From Microbacterium hibisci (GTDB lineage: Bacteria > Actinomycetota > Actinomycetes > Actinomycetales > Microbacteriaceae), in the NCBI RefSeq assembly GCF_015278255.1, contig NZ_JADIJC010000002.1:519601-583600 (forward strand): a stretch of 64,000 bases of DNA, in the 5' to 3' direction. The position numbers and the translations under genes are program-made. The notes under the pieces were generated by a model. The model saw only the letters and a list, made by a program, of their open reading frames with translations. It was not told the DNA's origin and did not search any database. Positions within the stretch are counted from its first letter, which is position 1; each line of letters opens with the position of its first letter. This document shows positions 25,220-33,301 of this stretch, one piece after another.

Positions 25220-25927
25220 TCAGTCCGCGAGTGCGAGTGCGCGGAACGGCTCGCGCGGCAGAGCGGGCGGCTGCGGCATCCGTGTCGGCTGCTGCCGTGC
25301 TCTCATCGTTCGCAGATACAGCTCGTCGATGAGTGCGGTCGCCAGGCGCACGAGCTTGGCGATCTCGGCCTCGTCGCGGTCGACCCAGGCGCAGCGTGGT
25401 TCGTCGTCCACCGGCACGAAGCCGTCGTGCTGCTCCCACGCCACGAGCGTGCGCTCCGCGCCGAGGACGTGCTGCTGCCACCACACCTGCCGCAGATAGG
25501 ACCGGGGGATGCTGCGCCACTCCTTGTTGGTGGTCTTGATCTCGGCGAGCGTGATGCGGCCCCCGGAGTCGACCGTGATGCCGTCGGGGGTGGCGAGATG
25601 CCGCTTCTCGACGACGGCATGGAACAGCGCCGAAGAGGGGAGGATGCCGTGCGTCGCCGCGACCCACGATGCGATCTCGGGCTCGCGCGCGCGGCCGTGG
25701 GCGGTATAGGCGTTTCCCGAGAACCCCGAGCCGAGGAGCTTGGCGTCGGCCGCGCGGGCGATCGCCTTCTCGGAGGTCAGGGTCGCGACGTCCGTCGCCG
25801 TGATGCCGCGCGATCGCGCGCGCACCCAGGCCACGCGGTCGCGCGAGTCCGCGACGATGCGGGCGGCGACCTCCGGTGCCTGCGCCGCAAGCCCGGAGGG
25901 GCGCGCGGCGGAGTGCTCGGGGTTCAC
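25220..25927 (-). CDS. YqaJ-like recombinase/exonuclease domain protein
   Basis: 235 residues with the PD-(D/E)XK nuclease core of the YqaJ (lambda exonuclease-like) family: GRAREPEIASWV, LATPDGITVDSGG (Asp) and LAEIKTTNKEW (the Glu-x-Lys pair), then WWQQHVLGAERTLVAWEQ. Phage and plasmid homologues resect DNA ends for recombination. Here it stands alone without a RecT-like partner, as in many actinobacterial chromosomes. TAGCCT (25934-25939, minus strand) lies six nt before the GTG start. Function in the host is unclear. Confidence 0.82.
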   Translation of the reverse strand: MNPEHSAARPSGLAAQAPEVAARIVADSRDRVAWVRARSRGITATDVATLTSEKAIARAADAKLLGSGFSGNAYTAHGRAREPEIASWVAATHGILPSSALFHAVVEKRHLATPDGITVDSGGRITLAEIKTTNKEWRSIPRSYLRQVWWQQHVLGAERTLVAWEQHDGFVPVDDEPRCAWVDRDEAEIAKLVRLATALIDELYLRTMRARQQPTRMPQPPALPREPFRALALAD

Positions 25928-26069
25928 TCCTCGAGGCTACGCCGCCGAGACGACATCCGCCGACTGCGACGCGCGCTCGGCGGTCGGCCCCGGCGGCGGT
26001 GCCCGCCGTTTCGCCGGGGCGTTCGCGGACGGGGTTGCGCTGAACCGGGGCGGTGGCATCCTCGGGTTC

Positions 26070-26702
26070 ATGGACACCATCACCTCCCGCGAGTTCCGCG
26101 CGTTCCCCGGTGTCGAGGACTGGCGTCCCCGGGTCACCGGCGCGTTCGCGCTCTTCCGCACCGGCACCTTCGCCGCCGGCGCTCAGCTGTTCGCCGCGAT
26201 CGCCGAACTGGCCGAGGCGGCCGATCACCACCCCGACGTCGACGTGCGCTACTCCACCGTGCGCGTGCGGCTGCTCACCCACTCCGCCGGCGGGCTGACG
26301 GCCAAGGATGCGGCGCTCGCTGCGCAGATCTCCGACGCTGCCCGGGAACTCGACATCCCGGCGGTCACCGATCGCATGCAGGAGCTCATGCTCGCCGTCG
26401 CCACGACCGACGCGAGCGCCGTCCTGCCGTTCTGGAAGGCGGCGACCGGGTTCAAGGAGCTCCGCGACGGCGTGCTCTACGACGCCGGCGGGCGGGGGCC
26501 CCTGATCTGGTTCCAGCCCCTCGACAAGCCGTTGCGCGGGAAGTCCCACCTCGACGTGAATGCGCCGCGCGACGTGATCGAGAAGCGCCTCCAGGCCGCG
26601 CTCGACGCCGGCGGAGTGCTGGTCGACGACTCCCACGCCCCGGCGTGGTGGACCCTCGCCGACGCCGACGGCCACAAGCTTGACCTCAGCCCCTGGCGCT
26701 GA
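26070..26702 (+). CDS. Pterin-4a-carbinolamine dehydratase fused to a VOC/glyoxalase-like domain
   Basis: 210 residues. Residues 1-95 carry the dehydratase motif EAADHHPDVDVRYSTVRVRL followed by THSAGGLTAKDAALA (His-His-Pro and Thr-His-Ser), which recycles 4a-hydroxytetrahydropterin. Residues about 105-210 form a VOC-like domain (ATGFKELRDGVLYDAGGRGP, KSHLDVNAPRDVIEKRL). No aromatic amino-acid hydroxylase is nearby. ATG 26070 fits the domain boundary. Such fusions occur in actinobacteria; the substrate of the second domain is unknown. Confidence 0.82.
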   Translation: MDTITSREFRAFPGVEDWRPRVTGAFALFRTGTFAAGAQLFAAIAELAEAADHHPDVDVRYSTVRVRLLTHSAGGLTAKDAALAAQISDAARELDIPAVTDRMQELMLAVATTDASAVLPFWKAATGFKELRDGVLYDAGGRGPLIWFQPLDKPLRGKSHLDVNAPRDVIEKRLQAALDAGGVLVDDSHAPAWWTLADADGHKLDLSPWR

Positions 26703-26763
26703 TCCGACCGCCTCTCTGGTGCACTCCCGCGGCGTCCCTCCCTCTGCTGTCGACATCGCGGTT

Positions 26764-26815
26764 TCTCGGCGAGCAACCACATCGTCGGCGCCGACGCCAT
26801 GGTTACTCGCCGAGA
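26764..26815. repeat. Palindrome of the TCTCGGCGAGCAACCA family, copy 1
   Basis: Arms 26764-26789 and 26790-26815 match at 22 of 26 positions with no loop between them. The outer ten bases TCTCGGCGAG/CTCGCCGAGA are perfect. The rest of the 300-nt gap between the fusion gene and the AbiEi-like gene shows no gene. A second element with the same core lies on the other side of that gene at 28039-28088. Confidence 0.85.
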
Positions 26816-27002
26816 TCGAGCGATCTCGGCGGAGTCCGGAAACGGATGCGGCCGCCTGGGGGAACGGGATGCCGCGCCTCTCGCCATTCGGCGTGGCGAT
26901 CCACTCCTCCCCAATCGACTTGTATTGCAGGGGTGCGCGATCGCCACCACAGAAGTGCGCAGGAAGAACCCAGGGGTCCTCGGGGCGTGCCATCGTGCAC
27001 GG

Positions 27003-27986
27003 ATGCCTCGCCACATCAGCTTCGAGGACGCGCGTCGTGCCGTCCTTACCCGAGAGCGGCTGGAACGCAATCGGTGGAGCGACAGGGACATACGACGTGC
27101 GTTGGCGGGTGGCAGCCTTTTGCGACTCCAGCGGAACCGGTACGTTCTCGACGCGGACTGGACGGACCTGTGGCCAGAGTCCCGGCATCGCCTCGAGGTG
27201 GCAGCAGCTTTCGGCGAGATGCGTGGCGGCGGCGCGGTCGCTTGCCACGAGTCCGCCGCGGTGCTGTGGGATATCCCGCTGCTTCGTCACGTCCCCGGCG
27301 CCGTCCATATGACCATCCCCGGCGAGAAGCATGTGTCCAGCCGCAGGGGTCTTCGCCGCCACCTGGACGGACTGCCCGAGGATGACGTGACGACGCGCCA
27401 CGGCATCCGCACGACGACGCTCGACAGGACCCTGTTCGATCTCGCACGCACGCTCAGCTTCGAAGCGGCGGTCGCCGCGGTGGACGCCGGTATACGGCAG
27501 GTGGCGTTTCATGGCCGTGACTACCGCGAGGGCGTCGCAGAGGATTGGCGCGAGCGCATGTTGGTCCGCGTAGCGCGACACAAGGGAGTACGCGGAATCC
27601 GGCAGGCGCGGGCGGTGGTCGAGTTCGCCGATGGTCGCGCCCAGTCACCCGACGAGAGCCTCGCCCGAGTCCATCTGCGCACGCTCGGATTTCAGCGACT
27701 GAGGCTCCAAGTGCCGGTTCGTGGTCCAGAAGGCCAGACTTTCCGCGTCGACATCGAGATCGAAGACGTGCGGAGCTTCCTCGAGGTCGACGGCCTGGGC
27801 AAGTACGAAGATGTGGCGCTGAGATCGGGTCGGACGCTCGAGCAGGTGCTCCTCGACGAGAAGCGCCGCGAGGACTGGATCCGCGGCCGCACACAGCAGA
27901 GGTTCGTCCGGGCTGAGCACAGTCATCTGCGTTCCGCCGCGTCACTCGCTGCACGCCTCAGCGCGTTCGGCATCCGCACCCCGTAG
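27003..27986 (+). CDS. AbiEi antitoxin-like/DUF559 nuclease-like protein
   Basis: 327 residues. The N-terminal half resembles the AbiEi winged-helix antitoxin fold (ALAGGSLLRLQRNRYVL, ACHESAAVLWDIPL, HGIRTTTLDRTLFDLART). The C-terminal third resembles DUF559/Vsr-like PD-(D/E)XK proteins: SPDESLARVHLRTLGF, FRVDIEIED, FLEVDGLGKYED and LDEKRREDWIR. No cognate AbiEii toxin is adjacent. CATCGT at 26991-26996 lies six nt before ATG 27003. It is bracketed by two related palindromes. A solitary defence or regulatory role is speculation. Confidence 0.75.
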   Translation: MPRHISFEDARRAVLTRERLERNRWSDRDIRRALAGGSLLRLQRNRYVLDADWTDLWPESRHRLEVAAAFGEMRGGGAVACHESAAVLWDIPLLRHVPGAVHMTIPGEKHVSSRRGLRRHLDGLPEDDVTTRHGIRTTTLDRTLFDLARTLSFEAAVAAVDAGIRQVAFHGRDYREGVAEDWRERMLVRVARHKGVRGIRQARAVVEFADGRAQSPDESLARVHLRTLGFQRLRLQVPVRGPEGQTFRVDIEIEDVRSFLEVDGLGKYEDVALRSGRTLEQVLLDEKRREDWIRGRTQQRFVRAEHSHLRSAASLAARLSAFGIRTP

Positions 27987-28038
27987 CGGCCGCGTGTCCA
28001 CGCGCCGCAGCGCCGCCGGCTCGTCGATTACGCGGTTC

Positions 28039-28088
28039 CTCGGCGAGCAACCACCCTCTGAGCGGCGATGACGTGGTTGCTCGCCGAG
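28039..28088. repeat. Palindrome of the TCGGCGAGCAACCAC family, copy 2
   Basis: CTCGGCGAGCAACCAC (28039-28054) and its perfect reverse complement (28073-28088) form a 16-bp stem with an 18-nt loop. The core equals that of the element at 26764-26815. The flank GCGATGTCG (28094-28102) is the inverse of CGACATCGC at 26751-26759, so the two elements face each other in inverted orientation around the AbiEi-like gene. Confidence 0.85.
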
Positions 28089-28152
28089 AGAGTGCGATGT
28101 CGGCGGGCGTAGTGGCGCGACATCGGGCACGCAGCACCGGGGCGGAGGCGAT

Positions 28153-28181
28153 TTGGCGGAAGCGGGGGCTTCGCGTACCCT
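28153..28181 (+). promoter_or_regulatory. Candidate promoter of rplJ-rplL
   Basis: TTGGCG (28153-28158), a 17-bp spacer and TACCCT (28176-28181) form a good sigma-70-type promoter about 230 nt upstream of rplJ, leaving room for a structured leader RNA. Confidence 0.6.
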
Positions 28182-28189
28182 TGAGGGAG

Positions 28190-28327
28190 CCGAAGACCGC
28201 CGGTCATCGACGTGCGTGCGAACGCATGGAGATCGAAGCTCTGCAACGCAGGGGCCCGCGCAGGTGTCACGAACGATTCTCCTGGATTCAGGAATCCCGC
28301 TCCGTGCGCTTGCGCCGGAGCTTTTTT
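28190..28327 (+). promoter_or_regulatory. L10-leader-like mRNA ending in an attenuator hairpin
   Basis: After the promoter, the transcript ends a leader with GCTCCG/CGGAGC (28299-28304/28316-28321) extended by GCGC/GCGC around a TT loop and followed by TTTTTT (28322-28327), an intrinsic terminator 84 nt before the rplJ start. Upstream, CTGGATTCAGG and neighbouring segments may form alternatives. Ribosomal L10(L12)4 binding to rplJ leaders is established in other bacteria; attenuation here is inferred from position and structure. Confidence 0.65.
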
Positions 28328-28411
28328 GTTGCCGTGAAGAGATGAGATGACCGGATGCCTCCGGCCGGCGCCCCGCCACCGCGGAGCGTCTCATTCACAC
28401 AAGGAGTGGCC

Positions 28412-28927
28412 ATGGCGCAGAAGGAAGCATCGGTCGCCGAGCTCACGAAGAACTTCGAGGACTCGACCGCCGTTCTGCTGACCGAGTACCGCGGTCTGAC
28501 GGTTGCCCAGCTCAAGGAGCTGCGCAACAGCATCCGTCAGGACGCGGAATACGCCGTGGTGAAGAACACGCTGACCAAGATCGCCGCGAACAACGCGGGG
28601 ATCACGTCGCTGGACGACGACCTCAAGGGTCCGTCTGCCATCGCGTTCGTGCACGGTGACCCGGTCTCCGTCGCGAAGGGTCTCCGTGCCTTCGCCAAGG
28701 CACACCCTCTTCTCGTGATCAAGGGCGGTTTCTTCGACGGAAACCCCCTGAGCGCTGACGAGGTCAACAAGCTCGCCGACCTCGAGAGCCGTGAAGTCCT
28801 GCTGGCGAAGCTCGCCGGCGCGATGAAGGCCTCGATGACCAAGGCGGCATACGTCTTCAATGCGCTTCCGTCGAAGGCCGTCCGCACGGTCGACGCGCTG
28901 CGCGAGAAGCAGGAGTCCGCGGCCTGA
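28412..28927 (+). CDS. rplJ: 50S ribosomal protein L10
   Basis: 171 residues, the normal length. L10 anchors L7/L12 dimers to form the stalk that recruits translation factors. Recognisable segments are [34 protein letters not shown] and [19 protein letters not shown]-like C-terminal helices that hold L12. ATG 28412 follows AAGGAG at 28401-28406; earlier in-frame codons belong to the leader. rplL follows 42 nt later. Confidence 0.98.
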   Translation: MAQKEASVAELTKNFEDSTAVLLTEYRGLTVAQLKELRNSIRQDAEYAVVKNTLTKIAANNAGITSLDDDLKGPSAIAFVHGDPVSVAKGLRAFAKAHPLLVIKGGFFDGNPLSADEVNKLADLESREVLLAKLAGAMKASMTKAAYVFNALPSKAVRTVDALREKQESAA

Positions 28928-28969
28928 CAAGGGCCCGGCTAGGCAAAACCACAATCAAGGAGAAACATC

Positions 28970-29356
28970 ATGGCAAAGCTCAGCACTGAGGAGCTGCTCG
29001 ACGCGTTCAAGGAGCTCACGCTCATCGAGCTCAGCGAGTTCGTCAAGGCGTTCGAGGAGACCTTCGACGTCACCGCCGCCGCCCCGGTCGCGGTTGCCGC
29101 TGCGGGTGCCCCCGCCGGTGCCGCTCCGGAAGAGGCCGAGGAGAAGGACTCGTTCGACGTCGTCCTCGAGGCCGCCGGCGACAAGAAGATCCAGGTCATC
29201 AAGGTCGTGCGCGAGCTCACCTCGCTCGGCCTCGGTGAGGCGAAGGCCGTCGTCGACGGTGCTCCGAAGGCCGTCCTCGAGGGCGCCAACAAGGAGACCG
29301 CCGACAAGGCGAAGGCCGCCCTCGAAGAGGCCGGCGCGACGGTTACCCTCAAGTAA
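28970..29356 (+). CDS. rplL: 50S ribosomal protein L7/L12
   Basis: 128 residues. N-terminal dimerisation domain ([20 protein letters not shown]), Ala/Pro/Gly hinge (about 38-58) and a C-terminal factor-binding domain ([20 protein letters not shown], followed by [14 protein letters not shown]). AAGGAG precedes the ATG. A terminator follows at 29371-29403, so the unit is rplJ-rplL. Confidence 0.98.
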   Translation: MAKLSTEELLDAFKELTLIELSEFVKAFEETFDVTAAAPVAVAAAGAPAGAAPEEAEEKDSFDVVLEAAGDKKIQVIKVVRELTSLGLGEAKAVVDGAPKAVLEGANKETADKAKAALEEAGATVTLK

Positions 29357-29370
29357 TCTCGTTCCTTCAC

Positions 29371-29403
29371 GAAGGCCCCGGGTGCTCCGCATCCGGGGCC
29401 TTC
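29371..29403 (+). terminator. Terminator of rplJ-rplL
   Basis: GAAGGCCCCGG (29371-29381) pairs perfectly with CCGGGGCCTTC (29393-29403) around an 11-nt loop, 14 nt after the rplL stop. Same style as the rplA terminator. Confidence 0.85.
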
Positions 29404-29440
29404 GTCGTGCCCGGGGCCCGTTTCTCCGGGATTTCATCAG

Positions 29441-29574
29441 GTGAGACTGCGTATTCCGCGAAATCCCTTTCTCACGGTTTGATCTCGGTCGAGGCCTGAT
29501 TTCACTGGGGACTTGCGCTCCGGCATCCGTTCTGGCAACAATGAGAATGCGCATTCCAGAAAGCGCATTCTCAT
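29441..29574 (+). promoter_or_regulatory. Promoter/operator region of the first MalFG-type operon
   Basis: ATGAGAATGCGC (29541-29552) and GCGCATTCTCAT (29563-29574) form a perfect 12-bp inverted repeat; its left half contains the 12-bp palindrome GAATGCGCATTC (29545-29556). A related box, GTGAGACTGCGTATTCCGCG, lies at 29441-29460, exactly 100 bp upstream. TTGCGC (29513-29518) and AACAAT (29537-29542) with an 18-bp spacer could be the promoter, overlapping the operator. The rest of the 304-nt gap holds only the rplL terminator. Confidence 0.65.
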
Positions 29575-29660
29575 CACTCGAAGACGAGACCGGAGGATAC
29601 GGTGACGACGACGCACCGCCCCAGGACACGGCCGGACGGCCGTGGCAGCGGAGCAGCCGC

Positions 29661-30587
29661 ATGAGCGCCATCAGCGAGCTCGGGAAGCTCAAGACCGCGA
29701 AGGCCGACGGCAAGAAGCAGAACAAGGCCGCCTACCTGTTCCTCGCGCCGTGGTTCGTCGGATTGGCGCTGATCACGATCGGCCCCATGGTCGCGTCGTT
29801 CGGTCTTTCGTTCACGCGCTACAACCTGCTGAGCCCGCCGAAGTGGATCGGCTTCCAGAACTACGTGCGGATGTGGGAGGACGAGCGGCTTCACACGGCA
29901 CTGCAGGTCACCTTCACCTACGTCTTCGTCTCCCTGCCGCTGCAGCTGGCCGTGGCGCTGTTCCTCGCGATCGTGCTCGACCGCGGCATGCGTGGCCTCG
30001 CGTTCTACCGGTCGGCGTTCTACCTTCCGTCGCTGCTCGGTGCGAGCGTCGCCATCGCGATCCTGTGGCGCCAGATCTTCGGCATCGACGGCCTGGTCAA
30101 CCAGGTGCTCGCCGTATTCGGCATCGAAGGCCAGGGCTGGATCTCGAACCCCGATACGGCGCTGGGCACGCTGATGATCCTCAACGTCTGGACGTTCGGT
30201 TCGCCGATGGTGATCTTCCTCGCGGGCCTGCGCCAGATCCCCTCCATGTACTACGAGGCGGCCGACGTCGACGGTGCCAGCAGGCGGCAGCAGCTGTTCC
30301 GGATCACGATCCCGCTGCTCACGCCGATCATCTTCTTCAATGCCGTGCTCCAGCTCATCGGCACGTTCCAGTCGTTCACCCAGGCGTACATCGTCTCGGG
30401 CGGCACGGGCGGTCCGGTCGACGCCACCCTCTTCTACACGCTGTACCTGTACCAGCAGGGCTTCACGAACTACAACATGGGCTACGCGTCGGCCATGGCG
30501 TGGCTGCTGCTGGTCATCATCGGCATTCTGACCGTCCTGATGTTCTGGACCTCGAGGTTTTGGGTTTTCTACGATGACCAAGATTGA
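29661..30587 (+). CDS. Carbohydrate ABC transporter permease (MalF type)
   Basis: 308 residues, six membrane spans. It starts AYLFLAPWFVGLALITIGP and has the EAA loop YYEAADVDGASRRQQLFRIT, which binds the ATPase. ATG 29661 fits the family; in-frame codons back to 29541 would run through the operator. No ATPase gene is in this operon, so a shared MsmK-like ATPase elsewhere is expected, as is common in actinobacteria. It overlaps the second permease by 14 nt. Confidence 0.93.
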   Translation: MSAISELGKLKTAKADGKKQNKAAYLFLAPWFVGLALITIGPMVASFGLSFTRYNLLSPPKWIGFQNYVRMWEDERLHTALQVTFTYVFVSLPLQLAVALFLAIVLDRGMRGLAFYRSAFYLPSLLGASVAIAILWRQIFGIDGLVNQVLAVFGIEGQGWISNPDTALGTLMILNVWTFGSPMVIFLAGLRQIPSMYYEAADVDGASRRQQLFRITIPLLTPIIFFNAVLQLIGTFQSFTQAYIVSGGTGGPVDATLFYTLYLYQQGFTNYNMGYASAMAWLLLVIIGILTVLMFWTSRFWVFYDDQD

Positions 30588-31497
30588 CGACGCCGCCATG
30601 ACGGCCCCGCTCGCGACCGAGACCATCGTCACCGGTCACGCCCCGCGCACCCGCCGGCGCAGTCCGTTCCGCCGGCCGGTGACGAGCATCGTGCGCCACG
30701 CGCTCCTCATCGCTCTGGCCCTCGGCATGCTCTATCCGGTGATCTGGATGGTCGTCAGTTCGCTGCGGCCCAACGACGAGATCTTCCGGGATCCGTCGAT
30801 CATCCCGGACAGCTTCGAGATCTCGAACTACACCGACGGATGGAACGCGCTGGCGTATCCCTTCAACGTCTACATGTGGAACTCGGCGCTGATCGTGCTG
30901 GGCTGCATCATCGGCAATCTGGTGTCGTGCTCGATGGCCGCGTACGCCTTCGCCCGCCTGCACTTCACGGCCAAGCGGTTCTGGTTTGCGGTGATGCTGC
31001 TGAGCATCATGCTCCCCATCCACGTGATCATCGTCCCGCAGTACGTGCTGTTCTCGCAGCTCGGCTGGGTGAACACGTTCCTGCCGCTGATCGTGCCGAG
31101 GCTGCTGGCCACCGACGCGTTCTTCATCTTCCTGATGGTGCAGTTCATCCGCGGCATCCCGAAGGAGCTCGATGAGGCGGCGCGCATCGACGGCGCCGGC
31201 CACCCGCGCATCTTCCTGCAGATCATCCTGCCGCTGATGGTGCCGGCTCTGGCGACCACCGCGATCTTCACCTTCATCTGGACGTGGAACGACTTCTTCT
31301 CCCAGCTCATCTTCCTCACCAAGCCCGAGCTGTACACGGTGCCCCTGGCGCTCCGTTCGTTCGAGGACGCGCAGAGCACGACCAACTACGCCCAGATGTT
31401 CGCGATGAGCGTCGTCTCGCTCATCCCGATCTTCCTGATCTTCCTGTTCGGCCAGAAGTTCCTCATCAAGGGGATCGCGACGACCGGGATCAAGTGA
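30574..31497 (+). CDS. Carbohydrate ABC transporter permease (MalG type)
   Basis: 307 residues, six membrane spans: HALLIALALGMLYPVIWMVV, SCSMAAYAFARLHFTAKRFW and the EAA loop PKELDEAARIDGAGHPRIFL. It forms the membrane channel with the overlapping upstream permease. The binding-protein gene begins 94 nt downstream. Confidence 0.93.
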   Translation: MTKIDDAAMTAPLATETIVTGHAPRTRRRSPFRRPVTSIVRHALLIALALGMLYPVIWMVVSSLRPNDEIFRDPSIIPDSFEISNYTDGWNALAYPFNVYMWNSALIVLGCIIGNLVSCSMAAYAFARLHFTAKRFWFAVMLLSIMLPIHVIIVPQYVLFSQLGWVNTFLPLIVPRLLATDAFFIFLMVQFIRGIPKELDEAARIDGAGHPRIFLQIILPLMVPALATTAIFTFIWTWNDFFSQLIFLTKPELYTVPLALRSFEDAQSTTNYAQMFAMSVVSLIPIFLIFLFGQKFLIKGIATTGIK

Positions 31498-31591
31498 CGC
31501 ACGCGTCACGCACTCCTTCGCGGGCCGCGAGGCCCACCCTCATCACACGCACCAACACCACTCACCGACTTCGGTCGAAAGGATGCAAGAC

Positions 31592-32932
31592 ATGCGACGC
31601 ACCACAACCGCATCGCGCTGGTTGCTGCTGACCTCCGTCGGCGCAGCGACGATGCTGACGCTGACGGCCTGCGGAGGCGCGGCGGAAGAGCCCGCCGCCA
31701 CCGGCCCGACCCTGTCCGACGAGCCTGTGACGCTCAGCTTCACCTGGTGGGGCAACGACGTCCGCCACGGGATCACCGAGGAGCTCATCGCGGCCTTCGA
31801 GGCCGAGCACGAGAACATCACGATCGAGCCGCAGTACACCGACTGGGCGGGGTACTGGGACAAGCTCGCCACGACCGTCGCGGCCGGCGACGCGCCCGAC
31901 ATCATCCAGATGGACGAGAAGCAGCTGTCGACGTACGCCGCCAACGGGGTGCTGCTCGACCTCGGGACCCTCGGCGACCAGCTGCCGACCGGCGACTTCC
32001 CCGAGGCGGTCCTGGGGACCGGCGCGCTCGACGGCACGCAGTACGGCATCCCGGTCGGCATCAACACCTACACCTACATGGCGAACGTCGACCTGCTCGA
32101 CAGCCTGGGGATCGAGCTGCCGGACGAAGAGACCTGGTCGTGGGAGGACCTCAACGAGATCGCCGAGGAGGTCACGACCGCCAGCGGCGGCGCGGTCATC
32201 GGCTCCCAGTCGTGGGGCTTCGAGGACGGCGGCCTCAACAACTGGCTGCGCCAGCACGGCGAGTCCCTCTACGCCGAGGACGGCTCACCCGAGGTGACGG
32301 CCAGCGCTGACACGCTCGCGGCGTGGTGGCAGAACCTGCTCGACGTCACCGAGGCGGGCGGCACGCCCGACCCGTCGGCGACGATCGAGCGCGAGTCGGC
32401 CGGCCTCGCCGAGTCGTTCACCGCGACCAACCAGTCCGCGTTCGGTCCGTGGTGGTCGAACCAGGTCGCGGCGCTGCGCGACGCCAGCGGCCAGAACCTG
32501 GTGCCGCTGATGGTGCCGACGCCCGACGAAGGCGAGAGCAGCGCGGCGTACTACAAGCCGTCGATGTTCTGGTCGGCTTCGGCCAAGACCGAGCACCCGG
32601 CCGAGGTGGCGCTGTTCCTCGACTTCCTCGCCAACAGCGAGGAGGCGGCCGACCTGCTCCTCGCCGAGCGCGGTGTGCCGGCGAACGACAAGATCCGCGA
32701 GTACATCACCCCGAAGCTCGACGAGGTCAACCAGGAGGTCGTGGACTTCCTCGACAAGATCGCCCCGCGTGTGGGCGACGCTCCGCCGGCGACCCCTCCG
32801 GGCGGTGGCGCGATCGAGACCATCATCGACCAGCACACCCAGCGCGTGCTGTTCGGCGAGGTCACTCCCGAGGATGCCGCCGAGAGCTTCATCGCGGAGC
32901 TGCAGCAGGCGCTCGACGACGCCGCCATCTAG
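31592..32932 (+). CDS. Carbohydrate ABC transporter substrate-binding lipoprotein
   Basis: 446 residues. Signal peptide with lipobox LTAC (Cys near residue 27). MalE-like family 1 solute-binding fold: PVTLSFTWWGNDVRHGITEE, YWDKLATTVAAGDAPDIIQM and YGIPVGINTYTYMANVDLL. GAAAGG is nine nt before ATG 31592. It delivers an oligosaccharide to the two permeases upstream; the ligand is not identifiable. The order permease-permease-binding protein is the reverse of the second such operon in the window. Two hairpins follow. Confidence 0.92.
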   Translation: MRRTTTASRWLLLTSVGAATMLTLTACGGAAEEPAATGPTLSDEPVTLSFTWWGNDVRHGITEELIAAFEAEHENITIEPQYTDWAGYWDKLATTVAAGDAPDIIQMDEKQLSTYAANGVLLDLGTLGDQLPTGDFPEAVLGTGALDGTQYGIPVGINTYTYMANVDLLDSLGIELPDEETWSWEDLNEIAEEVTTASGGAVIGSQSWGFEDGGLNNWLRQHGESLYAEDGSPEVTASADTLAAWWQNLLDVTEAGGTPDPSATIERESAGLAESFTATNQSAFGPWWSNQVAALRDASGQNLVPLMVPTPDEGESSAAYYKPSMFWSASAKTEHPAEVALFLDFLANSEEAADLLLAERGVPANDKIREYITPKLDEVNQEVVDFLDKIAPRVGDAPPATPPGGGAIETIIDQHTQRVLFGEVTPEDAAESFIAELQQALDDAAI

Positions 32933-32940
32933 CCGACGAT

Positions 32941-33020
32941 CGGGCCGCGCCCGCCCGAGGCGCGGCCCGTCGTCCCCAGACCGCACGGGGCCGGACCGAA
33001 GTGATGAGGGGTCCGGCCCC
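32941..33020 (+). terminator. Two successive hairpins after the first MalFGE operon
   Basis: CGGGCCGCGCC/GGCGCGGCCCG (32941-32951/32959-32969) and GGGGCCGGACC/GGTCCGGCCCC (32987-32997/33010-33020) are perfect 11-bp stems just after the binding-protein stop. They likely end the operon. The remaining 280 nt before the LacI-type gene are Pro/Arg-codon-like GC-rich sequence with no convincing gene. Confidence 0.75.
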
Positions 33021-33301
33021 GGGCGGGCCAACCACCGCACCGCGGCGGAGCAGCCCGCCGACGAGACCAGAACCCCGCGGCGCACGCCCCGGGCGAACCG
33101 CAGCTGGCCACCGCGGGCGAACCTGCGGCGGACTGCCGCGGGGGCGAACCCGGCGGACCCGCCGGGACCACCCCGGCGGATCGCACCGGGAACCGCACCC
33201 CGGCGACCACCGCCGCGGGTCGGACCGTGGACATCAGACTCGCGCGAATGCGCCGCACCGGGCCCGTTCGCGCCCAAGATTGAGAGAGGAGGGGGATCGC
33301 A

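Noticed and set aside
27003-27986. Complete type IV toxin-antitoxin system
   Set aside because: Only an AbiEi-like protein is present; neither flank encodes an AbiEii-type nucleotidyltransferase toxin.
29541-29660. Longer MalF-type permease starting at ATG 29541
   Set aside because: The added codons run through the perfect operator palindrome and encode no membrane or family-conserved segment.
32285-32310. Insertion sequence or prophage remnants around the ABC operons
   Set aside because: No transposase, integrase, direct target repeats or phage structural genes were seen anywhere in the window.
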